From contig NZ_JPZL01000003.1 in NCBI RefSeq assembly GCF_000759345.1, forward strand, positions 434,001 through 498,000: a stretch of DNA of 64,000 bases, given 5' to 3'. A model generated the notes under the pieces. That model saw nothing but the letters and a program-made list of their open reading frames with translations, had not been told where the DNA came from and made no database searches. Origin of the DNA: Litchfieldella xinjiangensis. Its GTDB lineage: Bacteria; Pseudomonadota; Gammaproteobacteria; Pseudomonadales; Halomonadaceae. Position numbers and translations under genes: made by a program. Of the stretch, positions 53,351-62,869 are shown in pieces. Position 1 is the stretch's first letter. Each line of letters begins with the position of its first letter.

Positions 53351-53463
53351 CGAGAGGAGTCCTTGCCCTAGGGATGAAATCGCAGACGCCCCATTCTAGC
53401 CAACCCGCCCCCTCCAGGGCCATGAAACCTTCGCTTGTTGCCGATCCAGTTGGCGAGATTGGC

Positions 53464-54309
53464 ATGACGGCATCGGCCTTGCCCGGTGCCGCGGCACTGG
53501 CCGGGTTCATCGAGCGTCACCCTCGCCTCGTGCTGCTCACCGGTGCCGGGGTCAGTACCGAGAGCGGCATTCCCGATTACCGTGACGACACCGGGGCATG
53601 GAAGCGCTCGCCACCGATGCAGCATCAGCTATTCATGAGCAGTCATGCAGCACGCCAGCGCTATTGGGCGCGGGCGCTGATCGGTTTTCGAGCGTTGAGC
53701 GACGCTCAGCCGGGCGCCGCTCATCGGGCCTTGGCCAGGCTCGAGGCGATGGGGCATGTCGAGCGCCTGATCACACAGAATGTCGATGGATTGCATCAAC
53801 GTGCCGGATCCCGGCGAGTCATCGACCTGCACGGCCGGGCAGAGATCGTATGCTGCATGCAGTGCGGTGCCCGACGCATGCGCTACGACTGGCATGCCGA
53901 GCTCGAAGCCTGCAACCCTCACTGGCTGGGGCTCGAGGCCGCGGCGGGGCCGGATGGGGATGCCGATCTGGAGCGTGACTTCTCGAGTTTTCGGCTCCCC
54001 GGCTGTGGCCGATGTGGACAAGGGATCCTCAAGCCGGATGTGGTGTTCTTTGGCGATAGCGTGCCACGTCTGCGCGTCGAAGCGGCCTTTGCCGCACTGG
54101 AGGCCGCCGATGCCCTGCTCGTGGTTGGCTCGTCGCTGATGGTCTACTCGGGCTTTCGCTTCGCGCGCCGGGCCGCGAAGGACGGCAAGCCCATCGCCTG
54201 CCTGAATCTGGGACGCACCCGGGCCGATGAGTTATATACGCTTAAACTCGAAGCCCCGGTGGGACAGACATTGGAACATGTGATCACACGAATGGATTCG
54301 CAGGGGTAA
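53464..54309 (+). CDS. Sir2-family NAD-dependent protein deacylase
   Basis: The product has 281 residues from the ATG at 53464, placed six bases after GAG; earlier ATGs at 53374 and 53422 lack ribosome sites and crowd the divergent NERD gene. LVLLTGAGVSTESGIPDYRD binds NAD, TQNVDGLHQRAGS and DLHGR contain the active-site residues, four Cys in CMQCG and CGRCG form the zinc site, and VVGSSLMVYSGFRFA closes the fold. It removes acyl groups from lysines using NAD. The insert between the Cys pairs is longer than in CobB. Confidence 0.92.
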   Translation: MTASALPGAAALAGFIERHPRLVLLTGAGVSTESGIPDYRDDTGAWKRSPPMQHQLFMSSHAARQRYWARALIGFRALSDAQPGAAHRALARLEAMGHVERLITQNVDGLHQRAGSRRVIDLHGRAEIVCCMQCGARRMRYDWHAELEACNPHWLGLEAAAGPDGDADLERDFSSFRLPGCGRCGQGILKPDVVFFGDSVPRLRVEAAFAALEAADALLVVGSSLMVYSGFRFARRAAKDGKPIACLNLGRTRADELYTLKLEAPVGQTLEHVITRMDSQG

Positions 54310-54324
54310 AACCCCGATGCGAAT

Positions 54325-54344
54325 ACCGGCCGAAAGCGGCCGGT
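54325..54344. terminator. Hairpin between the Sir2 gene and the aldo/keto reductase gene
   Basis: ACCGGCCG and CGGCCGGT pair perfectly over eight bases around a 4-base loop, between convergent genes. No T-run. Confidence 0.45.
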
Positions 54345-54370
54345 CTCGTCAGTGGTACGCGTGCTGCTGA

Positions 54371-55369
54371 TTAGACGTCGCGCGTCGGGGGCGCCATGAA
54401 CTCCGGCCCCACCGGATCCTGGACGTGCTCGTCGACGATACGCTCGATCTCCTCGATCTCTTCGTAGGAGAGCGTCCAATCGGCAATGCGCTCGACGGGA
54501 TCGACCTGATCCGGGCGGCGTGCGCCCCACAGGGCAATGCCATTGGCGTTGCGGTCGAGTAACCAGCGAACGGCCAGTTCCAACACACGCTTGCCATGGC
54601 GCTCCTGGGCAAAGCGGTCCAGGGCCTCCACGGCAGCCAGGTATTGATCGAAGCGCGGTTGCTGGAACTTGGGGTCGTTATTGCGAAGGTCATCACCGCT
54701 GAAGCCATAGTCGCGATGCATCTTGCCTGTCAGCAGGCCACGGCATAGGGCGCCGTAGGTCAACATGGCCAACCCGTCGCGCTTGGCATAGGGAATGATA
54801 CTGCGCTCTGCGTCGCGCTCGAACAGGTTCAGCGGCGGCTGAACGGCATGCAACGGCGCTACCTCGCGGAAAGCATCGCATTGCTCGGGCGAGAAGTTGC
54901 TGACCCCGATGGCGCGGATCTTGCCGTCGCGGTAGAGGCGTTCCATGGTACGTGCCGTGTCTTCCATCGGCGCCTTCGGGTCGGGCCAGTGCACCTGATA
55001 GAGATCGATCGCGTCGACACCCAGCCGACGGAGTGAATCGTCGACTTCCTTCTCGATGCGGGCCGGCGTCGAGTTGCGCACGACCCCTTGAATACCGTCA
55101 CCCCATTCCAGCCCCACCTTGGTGGCAATGGTCAGCCGGTCACGCTGGCCGATCTCGGCGATGGCCTTGCCCACGACCTCCTCGGAATGGCCGAAGCCGT
55201 AGGCCGGTGCGGTATCGATCAGGGTAATCCCGCGGTCGATCGCGGCATGTATGGTCCGGATGGCCTGGGCATCGTCGGTGCCGCCCCACTGTCTGCCGCC
55301 GATGGCCCACGTTCCCAGGGCGATGCGGCTCGGCTCGAGCTCGGTGCCGGGTATCTTGTAGGTCTCCAT
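54371..55369 (-). CDS. Aldo/keto reductase
   Basis: The product has 332 residues with AGGAGG before the ATG. The AKR tetrad is seen as Asp and Tyr in LIDTAPAYGFGHSEEVVG, Lys in LTIATKVGLEWG and His in DLYQVHWPDP. IGVSNFSPEQCDAF and a NADP-binding late segment follow. The family reduces aldehydes, ketones or sugars. The sequence resembles IolS/YghZ-like members. The physiological substrate is unknown. Confidence 0.92.
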   Translation of the reverse strand: METYKIPGTELEPSRIALGTWAIGGRQWGGTDDAQAIRTIHAAIDRGITLIDTAPAYGFGHSEEVVGKAIAEIGQRDRLTIATKVGLEWGDGIQGVVRNSTPARIEKEVDDSLRRLGVDAIDLYQVHWPDPKAPMEDTARTMERLYRDGKIRAIGVSNFSPEQCDAFREVAPLHAVQPPLNLFERDAERSIIPYAKRDGLAMLTYGALCRGLLTGKMHRDYGFSGDDLRNNDPKFQQPRFDQYLAAVEALDRFAQERHGKRVLELAVRWLLDRNANGIALWGARRPDQVDPVERIADWTLSYEEIEEIERIVDEHVQDPVGPEFMAPPTRDV

Positions 55370-55414
55370 TCGATCCTCCTTGTTCGGAATGTCTGTCAGT
55401 GCGAAAGGGGACGC

Positions 55415-55789
55415 TCAGCCGCCAGCGAGCTTGACCGTGTAGCCCTTGGCTTCCAGCTCACCTTTCAGAACCTGGCGATGATCCCCCTGGATCTCGATGA
55501 TGCCATCCTTGACGGCACCCCCCGTGCCACAGCGCTTCTTGAGCACCTTGGCCAAGGCCTTGAGCTCGTCGTCGCCCAATGGTACGCCACTCACCGTCGT
55601 CACGCCCTTGCCCTTGCGGCCGCTGGTTTCACGGCGAATGCGCACGATGCCGTCGAGTGAGGCCAGACGCTCGCTTTCGGCATTGGCCTGGCATTGGCAG
55701 TCATCGACAGGGTGGCGGCAGTCGGGGCAGGTCTCGCCATGTTCGGTACTGTAGACCAGACCGCTCAACTGATCCCGTAGTGAGGCCAT
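55415..55789 (-). CDS. yciH: SUI1/eIF1-like translation factor YciH
   Basis: The product has 124 residues. A zinc-binding-like N-terminus (CPDCRHPVDDCQCQ) precedes the SUI1 domain with IRRETSGRKGKGVTTVSG and LKKRCGTGGAVKDGIIEIQGDHRQVL, the eIF1 hallmark. It may monitor initiation codon fidelity or act under stress. CAGGAG precedes the start. It lies 46 bases upstream of the aldo/keto reductase gene on the same strand. Confidence 0.93.
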   Translation of the reverse strand: MASLRDQLSGLVYSTEHGETCPDCRHPVDDCQCQANAESERLASLDGIVRIRRETSGRKGKGVTTVSGVPLGDDELKALAKVLKKRCGTGGAVKDGIIEIQGDHRQVLKGELEAKGYTVKLAGG

Positions 55790-55907
55790 GTCATGCTCCT
55801 GATGGTCGTTGCGACCATGGTAGCGCAGACGGATCAGCGTCTCATCGTCGGCTTATCCACAACGGGTCTTCACAGCTGTGTGCTGACCGGGTGTGGATAA
55901 CCGGACG

Positions 55908-56585
55908 TCACGACATTAGAGCGCGCTTCTGGGAGAGATGGCCGATGACCGTCGGCAGCTGATACATGCTGGTGATGCAGATGGCGCCGTCTGGGGTCAT
56001 CTCGGCATCGGGGTAGCGATTGACGTGGATAACGGTCATGCCCGCGGCGAGCGCGGCGTGTACGCCCACCAGGGCATCGTCGATGGCCACGCACTCATCA
56101 GGGCGATAGCCCATGGCGTTGGCTGCATGCAGATAGAGGCACGGGTCGGGTTTCCAGCACTTGCAGGTATAGCCGCTGAACAGCCGATCGCCGAAGTAAT
56201 CGGTCAGGCCGGTCGCGGCGAGTCCGGTACGGATCTTGTGCTCGGGGCCGTTGGAAACCACGGCGCGGGGATAACGCGCTAACCGGTCGAGCGCCTCGCG
56301 CACGCCTTCGAGAGGCTCCAGCTCACTGGCCAGACGCTCGGCGAACTTGCGCCGCATTTCGGCCTCGGATTGCTGAAGCCGTTGGGGGTCGACCTCACCG
56401 TGACGTCGCTGCAACTCGGTAACGATGCTGACGAACCGGGCCCCACGAAATTCATTGATGTAATCGTTGGGGGAAAAGGGCAGGCCGACCTCATTGAGGC
56501 TGGCGGCCATCTCGGCAGCAAGCAAGGGCTCACTATCGACGAGGGTGCCGTCGCAATCGAACAACAGGCAGCGGGGTGTGGGCAT
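55908..56585 (-). CDS. HAD-superfamily sugar phosphatase
   Basis: The product has 225 residues. LLFDCDGTLVDSEPLL is HAD motif I with the catalytic Asp, followed by a helical cap. VVSNGPEHK is motif II, CKCWKPDP motif III with Lys, and VAIDDALVGVHAALAAGM motif IV. It is close to the YieH/beta-phosphoglucomutase subgroup, so it probably hydrolyses a phosphosugar such as 6-phosphogluconate. It is divergent from the hexuronate operon. Confidence 0.88.
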   Translation of the reverse strand: MPTPRCLLFDCDGTLVDSEPLLAAEMAASLNEVGLPFSPNDYINEFRGARFVSIVTELQRRHGEVDPQRLQQSEAEMRRKFAERLASELEPLEGVREALDRLARYPRAVVSNGPEHKIRTGLAATGLTDYFGDRLFSGYTCKCWKPDPCLYLHAANAMGYRPDECVAIDDALVGVHAALAAGMTVIHVNRYPDAEMTPDGAICITSMYQLPTVIGHLSQKRALMS

Positions 56586-56786
56586 GATCTGACCTCTCGG
56601 GTCACTACAGAGTATTTCTTAACCTAGTGTTATCGCTATCGGCCCCCTGCGGCCAATATTTAGCATCCGTTTATTATTTTCTGAACAGTGTTCCGTAACC
56701 TGATTGAAGTGTAAGCCAGGATTGCCGCTTATACCAAGGTAGTAGCGGGAAACACCGATTTTGGCTTGCATCACACCGCTTGAGAA

Positions 56787-56802
56787 CCATACTACCATAC
56801 TA
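56787..56802. promoter_or_regulatory. Tandem CCATACTA repeat upstream of the GntR gene
   Basis: CCATACTA occurs twice head to tail, 61-76 bases before the regulator start. It may be an operator for the GntR regulator; the match to known UxuR/ExuR sites is weak. Confidence 0.4.
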
Positions 56803-56862
56803 GTTGGATCAGCAGCTTCGACACCCGTCAGGCTTCGCTGCCGATGTTCGACAGGAAACGCT

Positions 56863-57597
56863 ATGTCCTCTCAACTTCATGCGATCTGGAACGACACACA
56901 GGCTGATGGATCGGTTCGCCAGCGGCTGTATAGCGTCTTACGCCAATCGATCATCCAGATGGTTCTGGCACCGGGTCAGGCCATTTCGGAGAAGGAGCTT
57001 GCCGAAACATTCTCGGTCAGTCGTCAGCCGGTACGCGAAGCCTTCATCCGTCTATCCGAGGCGGGGCTGGTGGAGGTGCGTCCACAACGCGGCACCTATG
57101 TGGTGAGAGTGTCGCAGCAGGCGGTACTACAGGCACGGTTCGTGCGCGAAGCGATCGAGGTGGCCGTAGCACGCGCCGCGGCGCAAGAGGGGTTGGACGC
57201 CAGTATCCTGAGCGAGCTGCACGAACTGATCGAGCGCCAGCGACGCTGTAGTGAAAGGGATGACTACGATCGTTTTTTCCAGCTCGACGAGGCGTTCCAT
57301 CGCGCGCTGTCGCTGGGGGTCGGCCAGTCTGTCGCCTGGCGGGTCACCGAGGAGGTCAAGGCCCAGCTCGATCGGGTGCGCTACCTGAGCATTCCCGAGT
57401 CGACACCGATTCCCAAGCTTGCCGACCAGCATCAGGTCATCGTCGATGCCATCGCCGACCGCGATCCCGAGGCGTCAGCGCTCGCCATGCAGGTCCATCA
57501 GCGTGAGATCCTGCACTCGCTGCCCGAGCTCATGCGGCGCTTCCCGGACATGTTCGAGACCCAGCAGAATCCTGCCCAAATCATGGAGCCCAGCTAG
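56863..57597 (+). CDS. GntR/FadR-type regulator of the hexuronate operon
   Basis: The product has 244 residues from the ATG at 56863 (AGGAAA upstream). The winged helix lies at about 18-80 with [43 protein letters not shown], and the FCD ligand domain with [11 protein letters not shown] and [20 protein letters not shown], whose conserved Asp/His residues bind metal and ligand. Its stop overlaps the manD GTG start by one base, so it is cotranscribed with the catabolic genes. It probably responds to mannonate, fructuronate or a similar acid. Confidence 0.92.
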   Translation: MSSQLHAIWNDTQADGSVRQRLYSVLRQSIIQMVLAPGQAISEKELAETFSVSRQPVREAFIRLSEAGLVEVRPQRGTYVVRVSQQAVLQARFVREAIEVAVARAAAQEGLDASILSELHELIERQRRCSERDDYDRFFQLDEAFHRALSLGVGQSVAWRVTEEVKAQLDRVRYLSIPESTPIPKLADQHQVIVDAIADRDPEASALAMQVHQREILHSLPELMRRFPDMFETQQNPAQIMEPS

Positions 57598-58808
57598 TGA
57601 AGATTGAACAGGCCTATACCATCGTCACGTCGCCGGGGCGCAACTTCGTCACCCTGAAGATCGTCACCGAGTCAGGTACCTATGGTATCGGAGACGCGAC
57701 CCTCAACGGCCGCGAGATGGCCGTGGTGGCCTATCTCGAGGAGCACGTGATCCCCGCCCTGATCGGTCGCGATGCCAGCCGGATCGAGGATATCTGGCAC
57801 TACCTCTATCGTGGCGCCTACTGGCGTCGTGGGCCGGTGACCATGTCAGCCATCTCGGCAGTGGACATGGCGCTGTGGGATATCAAGGCCAAGGCAGCCA
57901 ACATGCCGCTCTATCAGCTATTGGGCGGCAAGAGCCGGGAACGGGTGATGACCTACGCCCATTGTACCGGGCGCGACATCGATGCGTGCCTCGATGAAGT
58001 GGATAAGCACGTCAAGCTTGGCTATCGGGCGGTGCGGGTCCAGGCCGGGGTGCCGGGTATCCCCACCATCTATGGGGTCGCCAAACGCGAAGGCGAACGC
58101 TACGAGCCGGCCGACGCCGAGCTTCCCGCCGAGCATGTCTGGAGCACCGAAAAGTACCTGAACCATGTGCCCAAGTTGTTTGCCGCGGTGCGTGAACGTT
58201 TCGGCGACGATCTGCACGTCCTGCACGATGTCCATCATCGCCTGACGCCTATCGAGGCGGCGCGGCTGGGCAAGGAAGTCGAGCCCTATCACCTGTTCTG
58301 GCTGGAAGACTGTGTGCCAGCCGAGAATCAGGAGAGCTTCCGTCTGATTCGACAGCATACCACCACGCCGCTGGCCGTCGGCGAGGTCTTCAACTCGATC
58401 CATGACTACCGGGAGTTGCTCGAGAACCAGTGGATCGATTACGTACGCACCCCATTGACCCATGGCGGCGGTATTACTCATGTGCGGCGCATCGCCGATC
58501 TGGCCTCGCTGTATCACGTGCGTACCGGCTTTCATGGCCCTACCGATCTCTCGCCGGTATGCCTGGGTGCGGCGGTGCATTTCGATACCTGGGTTCCCAA
58601 CTTCGGTATTCAGGAGCACATGCCCCACGAGGCAATCACCGATCAGGTCTTCCCCCACGATTACCGCTTCGAGGATGGCCATTTCATCGTCGGCGAGACA
58701 CCTGGACACGGCGTGGACATCGACGAAGAACTGGCCAGCCAATACCCCTACAAGCGTGCCAGTCTCCCGGTCAACCGGCTCGAAGACGGCACTCTCTGGC
58801 ACTGGTAA
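57597..58808 (+). CDS. manD: D-mannonate dehydratase (RspA/ManD, enolase superfamily)
   Basis: The product has 403 residues with a GTG start that shares a base with the regulator stop. Metal ligands are Asp211 (LHDVHH), Glu237 (WLEDCV) and Glu263 (AVGEVF), close to the Asp210/Glu236/Glu262 of characterised ManD enzymes. [19 protein letters not shown] and the [10 protein letters not shown] loop also fit. It converts D-mannonate to 2-keto-3-deoxygluconate; low-activity members that also take D-gluconate exist, so specificity needs assay. It is the second gene of the operon. Confidence 0.93.
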   Translation: MKIEQAYTIVTSPGRNFVTLKIVTESGTYGIGDATLNGREMAVVAYLEEHVIPALIGRDASRIEDIWHYLYRGAYWRRGPVTMSAISAVDMALWDIKAKAANMPLYQLLGGKSRERVMTYAHCTGRDIDACLDEVDKHVKLGYRAVRVQAGVPGIPTIYGVAKREGERYEPADAELPAEHVWSTEKYLNHVPKLFAAVRERFGDDLHVLHDVHHRLTPIEAARLGKEVEPYHLFWLEDCVPAENQESFRLIRQHTTTPLAVGEVFNSIHDYRELLENQWIDYVRTPLTHGGGITHVRRIADLASLYHVRTGFHGPTDLSPVCLGAAVHFDTWVPNFGIQEHMPHEAITDQVFPHDYRFEDGHFIVGETPGHGVDIDEELASQYPYKRASLPVNRLEDGTLWHW

Positions 58809-58820
58809 CGAGGTAACGAC

Positions 58821-59843
58821 ATGCAGGCTTTTCAGGTTAGCGCGCCTCTGGACTACACCATCACCGAGATCGAAACTCCCCAGGCCGCGCCCGGCGAAGT
58901 GCTCGTTCGCGTCGCCTATGCGGGCATCTGCGGATCCGATATGCACATCATCCATGGCGAAAACGCCTTCGTGCGTTTCCCTCGCATCACCGGGCATGAG
59001 TTCGCCGGGACGGTCGAGGCACTCGGCGAAGGTGTCGAGGGGCTGTCGATCGGGGATCGAGTGTGCATCGATCCGGTGATCAACTGCGGTGAATGCTACC
59101 CGTGTCGCATCGGTCGTCCCAATGTGTGTACGGCCCTCGAGGTGATCGGGGTACATCGCAACGGAGGCTTCGAGGAGCAGGTCAACGTGCCGGCCGCCAA
59201 CGCCCACCGCTTGCCTGACAATGTGGGTCTGGATGCGGCCGCCCTGGTCGAGCCGTACACCATTGCTGCCAACGTGCTGGACCGCATGCAACCCGTTGCC
59301 GGCGATCGCCTGCTGATTTTCGGCGCGGGTGTCATCGGCTTGACCATTCTACAGATGGCTCGTGCGCTCGGTCTCGAAGACATCACAGTCACTGATGTGA
59401 TCGACGAGCGGCTGGCCACGGCCCGCGAACTCGGTGCGTCACGTACCTTCAATGGCAGACAGGACGATATCGAGGCTGCCATGCAAGAACTGACCGGTGG
59501 CGAGGGAATTCCGTTGATTGCCGATGCGGCCTGTGTCCCGGCATTGCTACCGCAAATCCTGCGCATTGCCTCACCGGCGGGCCGTGTCGGGTTGCTCGGT
59601 TTCAATCCCAACCCCAGCGACCTGGTGCAGTTGGAGGTGATCAAGAAGGAGCTGACTCTGGTCGGTTCACGTCTGAACAACCGCAAGTTTCCGGAAGTGA
59701 TCGATCTCATGGCCTCGGGCCGTCTCGATGCGCTGGCGCTGGTAAGCCATCGCCTGCCGCTGGCAGAGATGCCCGGCGCCATCGACATGCTTGATCATCA
59801 TCCCGAAAGGGCTCGCAAGGTATTAATCGATATCGGTGCCTGA
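58821..59843 (+). CDS. rspB: RspB-like zinc alcohol dehydrogenase
   Basis: The product has 340 residues. The medium-chain dehydrogenase motifs are GICGSDMHIIHGE, GHEFAGTVEALGEG, INCGECYPCRIGRPNVC (structural zinc) and IFGAGVIGLTILQMA (NAD binding). In this position next to manD it matches RspB and L-idonate/L-gulonate 5-dehydrogenase relatives. It probably oxidises a sugar acid such as L-gulonate, L-idonate or a related aldonate for entry to the pathway. The substrate is inferred from context. Confidence 0.87.
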   Translation: MQAFQVSAPLDYTITEIETPQAAPGEVLVRVAYAGICGSDMHIIHGENAFVRFPRITGHEFAGTVEALGEGVEGLSIGDRVCIDPVINCGECYPCRIGRPNVCTALEVIGVHRNGGFEEQVNVPAANAHRLPDNVGLDAAALVEPYTIAANVLDRMQPVAGDRLLIFGAGVIGLTILQMARALGLEDITVTDVIDERLATARELGASRTFNGRQDDIEAAMQELTGGEGIPLIADAACVPALLPQILRIASPAGRVGLLGFNPNPSDLVQLEVIKKELTLVGSRLNNRKFPEVIDLMASGRLDALALVSHRLPLAEMPGAIDMLDHHPERARKVLIDIGA

Positions 59844-59910
59844 GAGCGCCAACACCACGTAATCGCAGCACGACTCACGACAACACAACAGCCAGTCAGG
59901 AGAAGACGCC

Positions 59911-60876
59911 ATGATCAAACGAATCGTTACCGGTGCCCTCATGGGAGCCACTCTGCTCGGCGGCCAGGCTTTCGCCGCAGACGTCACACTGCGCTTTGGC
60001 CACCTGGCCAATGAACAGAATATCTGGCATCAGGCCGCGGAACGCTTCAAGGCGCAGGTCGAGGAGAATTCCGACGGCCGTATCGAGGTGCAGCTCTACC
60101 CCAACGAGCAGTTGGGCAACGAGATGGATGTGATCAACAGCATCCAGTTGGGCACGGCCGATATGACCATTACCGGGGAGAGCCTGCAGAACTGGGCACC
60201 CAAGGCGGCCATGATGGCGGTTCCGTACGCCTTCCGCGATTCCGAGCATATGCACAAGGCGGTCGAGGGCGAGATCGGCGAGGAAATCGAAGCGCAGATT
60301 ACCGAGCGCACCAATCTGGTACCGCTCGCCTGGTTCGAGCGTGGAGCGCGCCATCTTACGTCCAACCGGCCTATCACCCAACCGGATGAGCTGAACGGCA
60401 TGCGCCTACGGGTGCCCAACGTGCCGCTGTTCGTCGATACCTGGGAGGCCTTGGGTGCGCGGCCGACGCCGATGGCCTTCAGCGAAGTATTCACTGCCTT
60501 GCAGCAGAACGTCATCGAGGGGCAGGAGAACCCGCTGAGCCTGATCGAAAGCGCTAGCTTCTATGAAGTTCAGGACTATGTGAACCGCACCGGCCATGTG
60601 CGTAGCTGGATCTATGTGGTGATCGGAAAGAACCAGCTCGACAGTATGTCCGACGAGCTGCGCCAGGTGGTACTGGACGCCGCCGAAGAGATGCAGACCT
60701 ACCAGGCCGAGCTGTTCGAAGAAGATCAGCAGCGCCTGGAAGACGCGCTCAAGGAACGTGGCATGGAGTTCGTCGAGGTCGACACCGACGCGTTTGCCGA
60801 AAAGGCGCGTCCCGCCGTCGAAGAGGCGTTGACCGAAGAGCAGCGTGAACTGTTCGACGCGATCCAGGATCTTTAA
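59911..60876 (+). CDS. TRAP transporter binding protein (sugar-acid type)
   Basis: The product has 321 residues and a signal peptide (ending near QAFAADV). DctP family: VTLRFGHLANEQNIWHQAAERF at the start, then the ligand Arg in MRLRVPNVPLFVDTW and the GARPTPMAFSEVFTALQQNV-IEGQENP signature. It binds a carboxylate in the periplasm and delivers it to DctQM. From operon context the ligand is probably mannonate, glucuronate, galacturonate or fructuronate. Confidence 0.92.
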   Translation: MIKRIVTGALMGATLLGGQAFAADVTLRFGHLANEQNIWHQAAERFKAQVEENSDGRIEVQLYPNEQLGNEMDVINSIQLGTADMTITGESLQNWAPKAAMMAVPYAFRDSEHMHKAVEGEIGEEIEAQITERTNLVPLAWFERGARHLTSNRPITQPDELNGMRLRVPNVPLFVDTWEALGARPTPMAFSEVFTALQQNVIEGQENPLSLIESASFYEVQDYVNRTGHVRSWIYVVIGKNQLDSMSDELRQVVLDAAEEMQTYQAELFEEDQQRLEDALKERGMEFVEVDTDAFAEKARPAVEEALTEEQRELFDAIQDL

Positions 60877-60884
60877 TCCACCCG

Positions 60885-60913
60885 CGGGCGCGGCGAGACG
60901 TCGCGCCCGTTTT
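60885..60913 (+). terminator. Intercistronic hairpin between dctP and dctQ
   Basis: CGGGCGCG pairs with CGCGCCCG, followed by TTTT. It can act as a partial terminator or mRNA stabiliser, giving more binding protein than permease. Confidence 0.6.
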
Positions 60914-60956
60914 CCATGCTTGCCGGGGAGAGACCACGCTCTCCAAGAGGTTGACT

Positions 60957-61553
60957 ATGGATTCCCCTAACCAAGGACACCCGCCGACAGCGGAGCAAGA
61001 CACGCCGCAGGCGCCCAGTCTGGATGCAATGGCCGAGGTCCCGAAACTCAAGGGGGCGGTAGGGCGCGTGATCGGGTGGATCGATACGCTATTCCTCGTA
61101 CTCGCCAACCTGGCACTGGTCGCGATTGCCGGCACGGTGCTATTGCAGATATCGGGCCGTCTGTTCCTGCCTTATTCACCGGCCTGGACCGAGGAGCTCT
61201 CTCGCTATCTGTTCATATATATGGTGGCGCTGTCTTCCGGGGTCGCCCTCCGTCGCAATCGACACGTCAACGTCGAGCTCTATCACCATCGGCTGGGGTT
61301 GCGGGCACGCGCGGGCTACCAGGCCTTGATCAGCTTGATGATCGGTGCATTCGCAGGCGTGGTGCTGCCCTATGCCTGGCTATATGCCCAGAACGGCGCG
61401 TGGCAGACCTCGCCGACCCTGAAGGTCCCGATGCTCTACATCTTCTTTTCCACCGTCGTGCTGTATGCGCTGGTGCTGTTCTATAGCGTTGTGGGGGTCA
61501 TCGAAGGGCTGATGGCCATGCAGCGCAAGCCGGAGGTTGGCTCATGGAAGTGA
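60957..61553 (+). CDS. TRAP transporter small permease (DctQ)
   Basis: The product has 198 residues from the ATG at 60957 (AGAGG nearby). An N-terminal cytoplasmic extension of about 40 polar residues precedes four membrane helices. RLFLPYSPAWTEELSRYLFIYMVALSSGVALRRNRHVNVEL is the DctQ signature. It pairs with DctM; the next gene overlaps its end by 10 bases. Confidence 0.9.
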   Translation: MDSPNQGHPPTAEQDTPQAPSLDAMAEVPKLKGAVGRVIGWIDTLFLVLANLALVAIAGTVLLQISGRLFLPYSPAWTEELSRYLFIYMVALSSGVALRRNRHVNVELYHHRLGLRARAGYQALISLMIGAFAGVVLPYAWLYAQNGAWQTSPTLKVPMLYIFFSTVVLYALVLFYSVVGVIEGLMAMQRKPEVGSWK

Positions 61554-62824
61554 TCGTACTGTTCAGTGTCTTTCTGGTGTTGCTGATTCTGGGCATGCCG
61601 ATCGCTTTCGCGTTGGGCATCTCCTCGCTCAGTTACCTGCTGCTCGAAGGTATATCGCTGACTATCGTGCCGCAGCGCATGTATGCCGGCATCGATACCT
61701 TCGTTCTGCTGTGTATCCCCGGCTTCGTGCTGGCGGGCAACCTGATGAACGTGGGCAACATCACCGAGCATATCGTGCGCTTCTGCAATGCCCTGATGGG
61801 GCATATACGCGGTGGCCTGGGGCTGGCCAACGTCGGCGGTTCGATGATCTTCGGTGGGATCTCGGGCACGGCCGTGGCCGATGCCGCCAGTATCGGCTCG
61901 GTAATGATTCCGGGCATGGCGAAGTCGGGCTACGACAAGCCATTTGCCGCTGCGGTGACGGCGGCGTCCTCGACCATCGGGCCGATCATTCCGCCCAGCG
62001 TGCCGATGATCATCGTCGGCTCGCTGGCCGGGGTCTCGGTGGGTCGCATGTTCCTGGCCGGCGCCGTGCCGGGCTTTCTGCTCGGGGCTGCGATGATGGT
62101 CACCACCTATATCCTGGCAGTGAAGCGCGGCTACCCCAAGGGGCGCCGCTCCACGCTGCGCGAGCTACTGCGCGAAGGACGCACTGCCTTCTGGGCGCTG
62201 CTGATGACGGCCATCATCCTCTACGGGATCATTGGCGGGTTCTTCACCCCGACGGAAGCCTCCATCGTGGCGAGCCTCTATGCCCTGATCGTCGGCATGT
62301 ATGTATACAAGGGACTCTCCTGGCGCAAGCTGCCTTCCATATTGACCGATACGGTGCTGACCTCGTCGGGTCTGCTGTTACTGGTCGGACTGGCTAACCT
62401 GTTCGGCTGGATTCTGACCAGCCAGCAAATTCCCCAAATGGTGGCCGCTGGGATTCTGTCGATCAGCGAGAATCCCATCATCGTCATTCTGATCCTCAAC
62501 CTGATCCTACTGTTCATCGGCGCGTTCATGGAGACGATCGCCGCCCTGATCATTCTGTTCCCGGCGCTGCTGGGCGTGGCCACGGGCATCGGTATGGACC
62601 CCATCCATTTTGCCGTCATGGCGGTGCTCAACCTGATGATCGGCCTGACGACGCCGCCCGTTGGCGTGTGCCTGTTCGTCGTTTCGGGTATCGGCAATAT
62701 TCAAATGCTCAGCGTCGCCCGCGCCATCGTGCCGTTTCTGGTGTGCAACCTGATCGTGCTACTGCTGGTGTCCTACGTTCCGGCATTCTCGCTCTGGCTG
62801 CCCAACCTGCTGATGGGCGAGTAG
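61544..62824 (+). CDS. TRAP transporter large permease (DctM)
   Basis: The product has 426 residues and about twelve membrane helices. GGSMIFGGISGTAVADAASIGSVMIPGM and AASSTIGPIIPPSVPMIIVG are core motifs of DctM-type sodium-driven permeases, and FFTPTEASIVASLYAL and LTTPPVGVCLF follow in the second half. Sodium coupling suits a halophile. It overlaps dctQ. Confidence 0.93.
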   Translation: MEVIVLFSVFLVLLILGMPIAFALGISSLSYLLLEGISLTIVPQRMYAGIDTFVLLCIPGFVLAGNLMNVGNITEHIVRFCNALMGHIRGGLGLANVGGSMIFGGISGTAVADAASIGSVMIPGMAKSGYDKPFAAAVTAASSTIGPIIPPSVPMIIVGSLAGVSVGRMFLAGAVPGFLLGAAMMVTTYILAVKRGYPKGRRSTLRELLREGRTAFWALLMTAIILYGIIGGFFTPTEASIVASLYALIVGMYVYKGLSWRKLPSILTDTVLTSSGLLLLVGLANLFGWILTSQQIPQMVAAGILSISENPIIVILILNLILLFIGAFMETIAALIILFPALLGVATGIGMDPIHFAVMAVLNLMIGLTTPPVGVCLFVVSGIGNIQMLSVARAIVPFLVCNLIVLLLVSYVPAFSLWLPNLLMGE

Positions 62825-62869
62825 CCAAGGCCTGGCAGCACTGACTCAGTTATGAAAAGGGAGCTACCC

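Noticed and set aside
57918-59291. Antisense open frame of 457 codons opposite manD and the rspB-like gene
   Set aside because: It spans two well-supported genes and shows no motifs.
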